DNA from: Flavobacterium gelidicaeli
GTDB lineage: Bacteria; Bacteroidota; Bacteroidia; Flavobacteriales; Flavobacteriaceae
Direction: 5' to 3'
Length of the DNA: 64,000 nucleotides
Assembly (NCBI RefSeq): GCF_013294005.1
Contig: NZ_JABSNK010000004.1
Span: 310,001 to 374,000 of the forward strand
Part shown: one piece after another, positions 62,057-64,000 of the stretch
Numbering within the stretch: position 1 is the stretch's first letter
How the letters are laid out: the number at the start of each line of letters is the position of its first letter
Notes under the pieces: generated by a model
Told to the model about the DNA's origin: nothing
Seen by the model: the letters and a program-made list of their open reading frames with translations, nothing else
The model's database searches: none
Made by a program: the position numbers and the translations under genes

Positions 62057-63085
62057 ATGAAATTAAAAAATCTTTATTTAGGAATTCTAGCATCTGCTTT
62101 TTTATTCACTTCTTGTAGCAATAATGACTCAGATGACAATAACCCTGCGGGAGTTTATGACAACGGTGTTTTTATTTTGAACGAAGGGAATTTTGGAACG
62201 CCAAATGCTTCAGTATCTTTTTTATCAAACGATTTATCTGTTTTTCAAGATGATATTTTTAACGCTGTAAACACTACAGCGGTTTTAGGAGATGTTGCGC
62301 AATCAATGAGTTTTTTCGGGGATAAAGCTTTTATCGTTGTAAATAATTCTAATGAAGTTAGGGTTGTAAATCGTTATACATTTGAAAATTTAGGGGTTAT
62401 TACTGAAAAACTAGAGAACCCACGTTATAGTGTTGTTCTAGAGGGTAAGTTATACGTTACAAATGCTATTTCTAAAGCTGTTACTGTTTATAATGCTAAC
62501 ACTTATGAATACATCGCATCTATAGCTTTGGATAAAACTGATGAACGTATTGTTGCTGCAAACGGAAAGTTGTATGTAATGAATGGTGCTTATGGTTCTG
62601 GAAACCAAGTGACAGTTATTAATCCACTTACAAATACTGTTGCAACGACAATTACTGTTGAAGAAGGAATTAATTCAATAGAAGCTGCTGGTAATATGGT
62701 TTATGTTTTATGTGGTAACAGTGATAAATCTAAATTATTCAAAATTAATACTACTACAGATGTTGCTACTTCTTTTGAATCAACTACGTTAAAGGATTCT
62801 TACAATATGGATATCGATGGATCTAAAATCTATTATACAAGTGGAGTAGGAGTTTATGTAATGGATTTAAATGCAGCAAGCTTTAGTGAAACGGCTTTAT
62901 TAACAGTAGCGGATAATAACTATTCTACATTTTATGGTTTTGCTGCAATTGATGGTAGAATTTATACAGCTGATGCTAGTGGCTTTACAGCTGATGGTGT
63001 TGTTACAGTTTACAATGATAAAGGAGTAGTATTAAAATCAGTAAATGTTGGTAGAGGACCAAATGGTTTTTACGATAATAACTAA
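62057..63085 (+). CDS. BtuG-like beta-propeller lipoprotein (DUF5074/YncE type)
   Basis: A 342-residue lipoprotein (signal MKLKNLYLGILASAFLFTSC, Cys20) whose body is made of repeating blades: DNGVFILNEGNFGTPNASVSFLSNDL, EVRVVNRYTFENLGVI, KLYVTNAISKAVTVYNANTYEYIASI, KLYVMNGAYGSGNQVTVINPLTNTVATTI. This YncE-like propeller matches DUF5074. In Bacteroides, the surface lipoprotein BtuG binds B12 with very high affinity and docks on BtuB. The 3-bp coupling to a riboswitch-controlled btuB supports the same role here (inference). Confidence 0.85.
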   Translation: MKLKNLYLGILASAFLFTSCSNNDSDDNNPAGVYDNGVFILNEGNFGTPNASVSFLSNDLSVFQDDIFNAVNTTAVLGDVAQSMSFFGDKAFIVVNNSNEVRVVNRYTFENLGVITEKLENPRYSVVLEGKLYVTNAISKAVTVYNANTYEYIASIALDKTDERIVAANGKLYVMNGAYGSGNQVTVINPLTNTVATTITVEEGINSIEAAGNMVYVLCGNSDKSKLFKINTTTDVATSFESTTLKDSYNMDIDGSKIYYTSGVGVYVMDLNAASFSETALLTVADNNYSTFYGFAAIDGRIYTADASGFTADGVVTVYNDKGVVLKSVNVGRGPNGFYDNN

Positions 63086-63142
63086 TTAATAGGTTTATAG
63101 TCCTGTTACTGTTCTTTGAAAGTGGTATTTCAAAAGGATAAA

Positions 63143-63180
63143 TAAAAAGCCAGTGAAAATTCACTGGCTTTTTTATTTTA
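63143..63180. terminator. Bidirectional terminator between the propeller and S41 genes
   Basis: AAAAGCCAGTGA (63145-63156) pairs perfectly with TCACTGGCTTTT (63161-63172), with an A-run before and a T-run after. Confidence 0.9.
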
Positions 63181-63196
63181 AAAAGGATGATTATTT

Positions 63197-64000
63197 TTAG
63201 TCCAAATCTTTCAAAATACTTTCAGTTGTATTTTCAATGTACATTTGGTTTTGATGATTCAATGCTTTAGAATCGGTAAAGTATTCTATACCTTTTTCTT
63301 TGTTTTGTTTGATCATTCTACCAGTTCCTGTTATTTTTCCAATCGCAGTACTTAATAAAGGTTCGTCTCTATCACCTAATATACCTAAAGTACTGATCTT
63401 TTCCTTTAATAAATAATCAGGAGTTAAGCCACCAAGGTAATCGCCAAAGTTAACTGAGTTTACAATGTGTGCAACAATAGGCTGCATAGCGTAACGGTGG
63501 TTTGGGTTTCTATTAGAAGAACCAAAAGTGGGAGAATCATATAATGTTCGCGAAGCTACATTTTTACCATAAGTCAGGTCTCCAATTTGGACTACCTTGA
63601 TGTACGGTTTAAGACCATTTATGATCATTTCACTTGCTGATGCGGTGCTTTTAGAAGTTAAAACATATACAGTAGTAAGGTTAAGGCTGTTGATGCTTGC
63701 AGGGTCTACAAACTGATAATTAGTATTGTTATCACTGTTTTTATCGTTCCATTTCAATTTAGAAAATGTTTGACCTTTAAATTGCCCTGTAATCATACTC
63801 GCTAATTGTGTAGCCGTATTTACTGATCCACCTCCATTATATCTCAAATCAAGTACTAAATCAGTCACGCCTATCAAGCTACCAAAAGCATTGTTTAACT
63901 GGCTGTCATAATTTGAAAAGAATCCGTTGTACATTAAATAACCAATCTTGTGGGAACCCTCATTAATGATTTTATTAATCAGTATAGGATTTTCATTTAA
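63197..64000 (-). CDS. S41 family (C-terminal-processing type) peptidase, 5' end beyond window
   Basis: The frame stays open to the window edge; an internal ATG at 63934 is not the start. At least 268 residues are visible. Typical S41 elements are VTDLVLDLRYNGGGSVNTATQLASMI, the nucleophile region LTSKSTASASEMIINGLKP (Ser in S-A-S-E), and the general-base Lys in IGDLTYGKNVASRTLYD. The C-terminal part has PIVAHIVNSVNFGDYLGGLTPDYLLKE. It is probably a periplasmic lipoprotein protease, since many Bacteroidota S41 proteins are, but the N-terminus is not visible. Confidence 0.92.
   Translation of the reverse strand, partial: LNENPILINKIINEGSHKIGYLMYNGFFSNYDSQLNNAFGSLIGVTDLVLDLRYNGGGSVNTATQLASMITGQFKGQTFSKLKWNDKNSDNNTNYQFVDPASINSLNLTTVYVLTSKSTASASEMIINGLKPYIKVVQIGDLTYGKNVASRTLYDSPTFGSSNRNPNHRYAMQPIVAHIVNSVNFGDYLGGLTPDYLLKEKISTLGILGDRDEPLLSTAIGKITGTGRMIKQNKEKGIEYFTDSKALNHQNQMYIENTTESILKDLD

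Overview
The window reads as a chromosomal segment of a Flavobacterium-like member of the Bacteroidota. It is AT-rich. Many promoters carry the flavobacterial -7 element TAnnTTTG, with or without an upstream TTG. Shine-Dalgarno sequences are mostly absent. The coding content (CarboxypepD-plug TonB receptors, DUF4290/MurA, a 950-residue CarB, 53-residue L34, type B L31, TIGR03643, DUF4199) also fits. I see no rRNA, tRNA, prophage, CRISPR or insertion sequence. Most of the window is core chromosome.

Layout. 1-9009: tail of a probable DUF4290 gene, murA, a cation-diffusion transporter, aroQ, three small outer-membrane barrels, xerD, rny, a 6S-like RNA and zapA with a coiled-coil partner. 9178-20201: M23 peptidase, TonB receptor, EF-hand-type lipoprotein, DUF2971, MsbA-like exporter, phospho-sugar mutase, GT2 and DUF4199. 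20304-36774: rpmE2 with a structured leader, GlmU-like protein, AGCS symporter, ABC-F, lytic transglycosylase, rpmH, carB, an alginate-lyase-family protein, DUF808 and a nitroreductase. 36996-50205: a Kir-type channel, then a contiguous light/oxidative-stress block. 50211-58510: YceI, thioesterase, rmuC, DM13 lipoprotein, rluE, trmL and the first part of a B12 locus. 58512-63085: remainder of the B12 locus, with a cobalamin riboswitch, a BtuB-like receptor and a BtuG-like propeller. The right edge cuts an S41 peptidase.

The most interesting region is 38034-50205. A MerR regulator with a B12-binding domain keeps the two cobalamin signatures of CarH/LitR photoreceptors (W-x9-EH and E-x-H-x2-G). 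It precedes crtI-crtB-crtZ, an SRPBCC protein and a photolyase. A six-gene minus-strand operon follows (TetR, ABC1/UbiB kinase, TIGR03643, SDR, FolE, SDR/DUF2867), with a divergent TIGR01777 gene. I find the inverted repeat TTGTTTA-N18-TAAACAA exactly, with identical spacing, at two promoters: crtI, and the TetR/TIGR01777 divergent region. A 13/14 copy overlaps the merR start. This suggests one autoregulated, cobalamin/light-responsive regulon; the cobalamin uptake locus lies about 10-13 kb further along.

Three copies of a 3'-UTR repeat, with conserved flanks around a sequence-variable hairpin, follow genes at 18616-18703, 44099-44185 and 56563-56670. Another structured element sits inside the crt operon at 41773-41880. 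Family names and functions come from reading motifs only; no database search was run.
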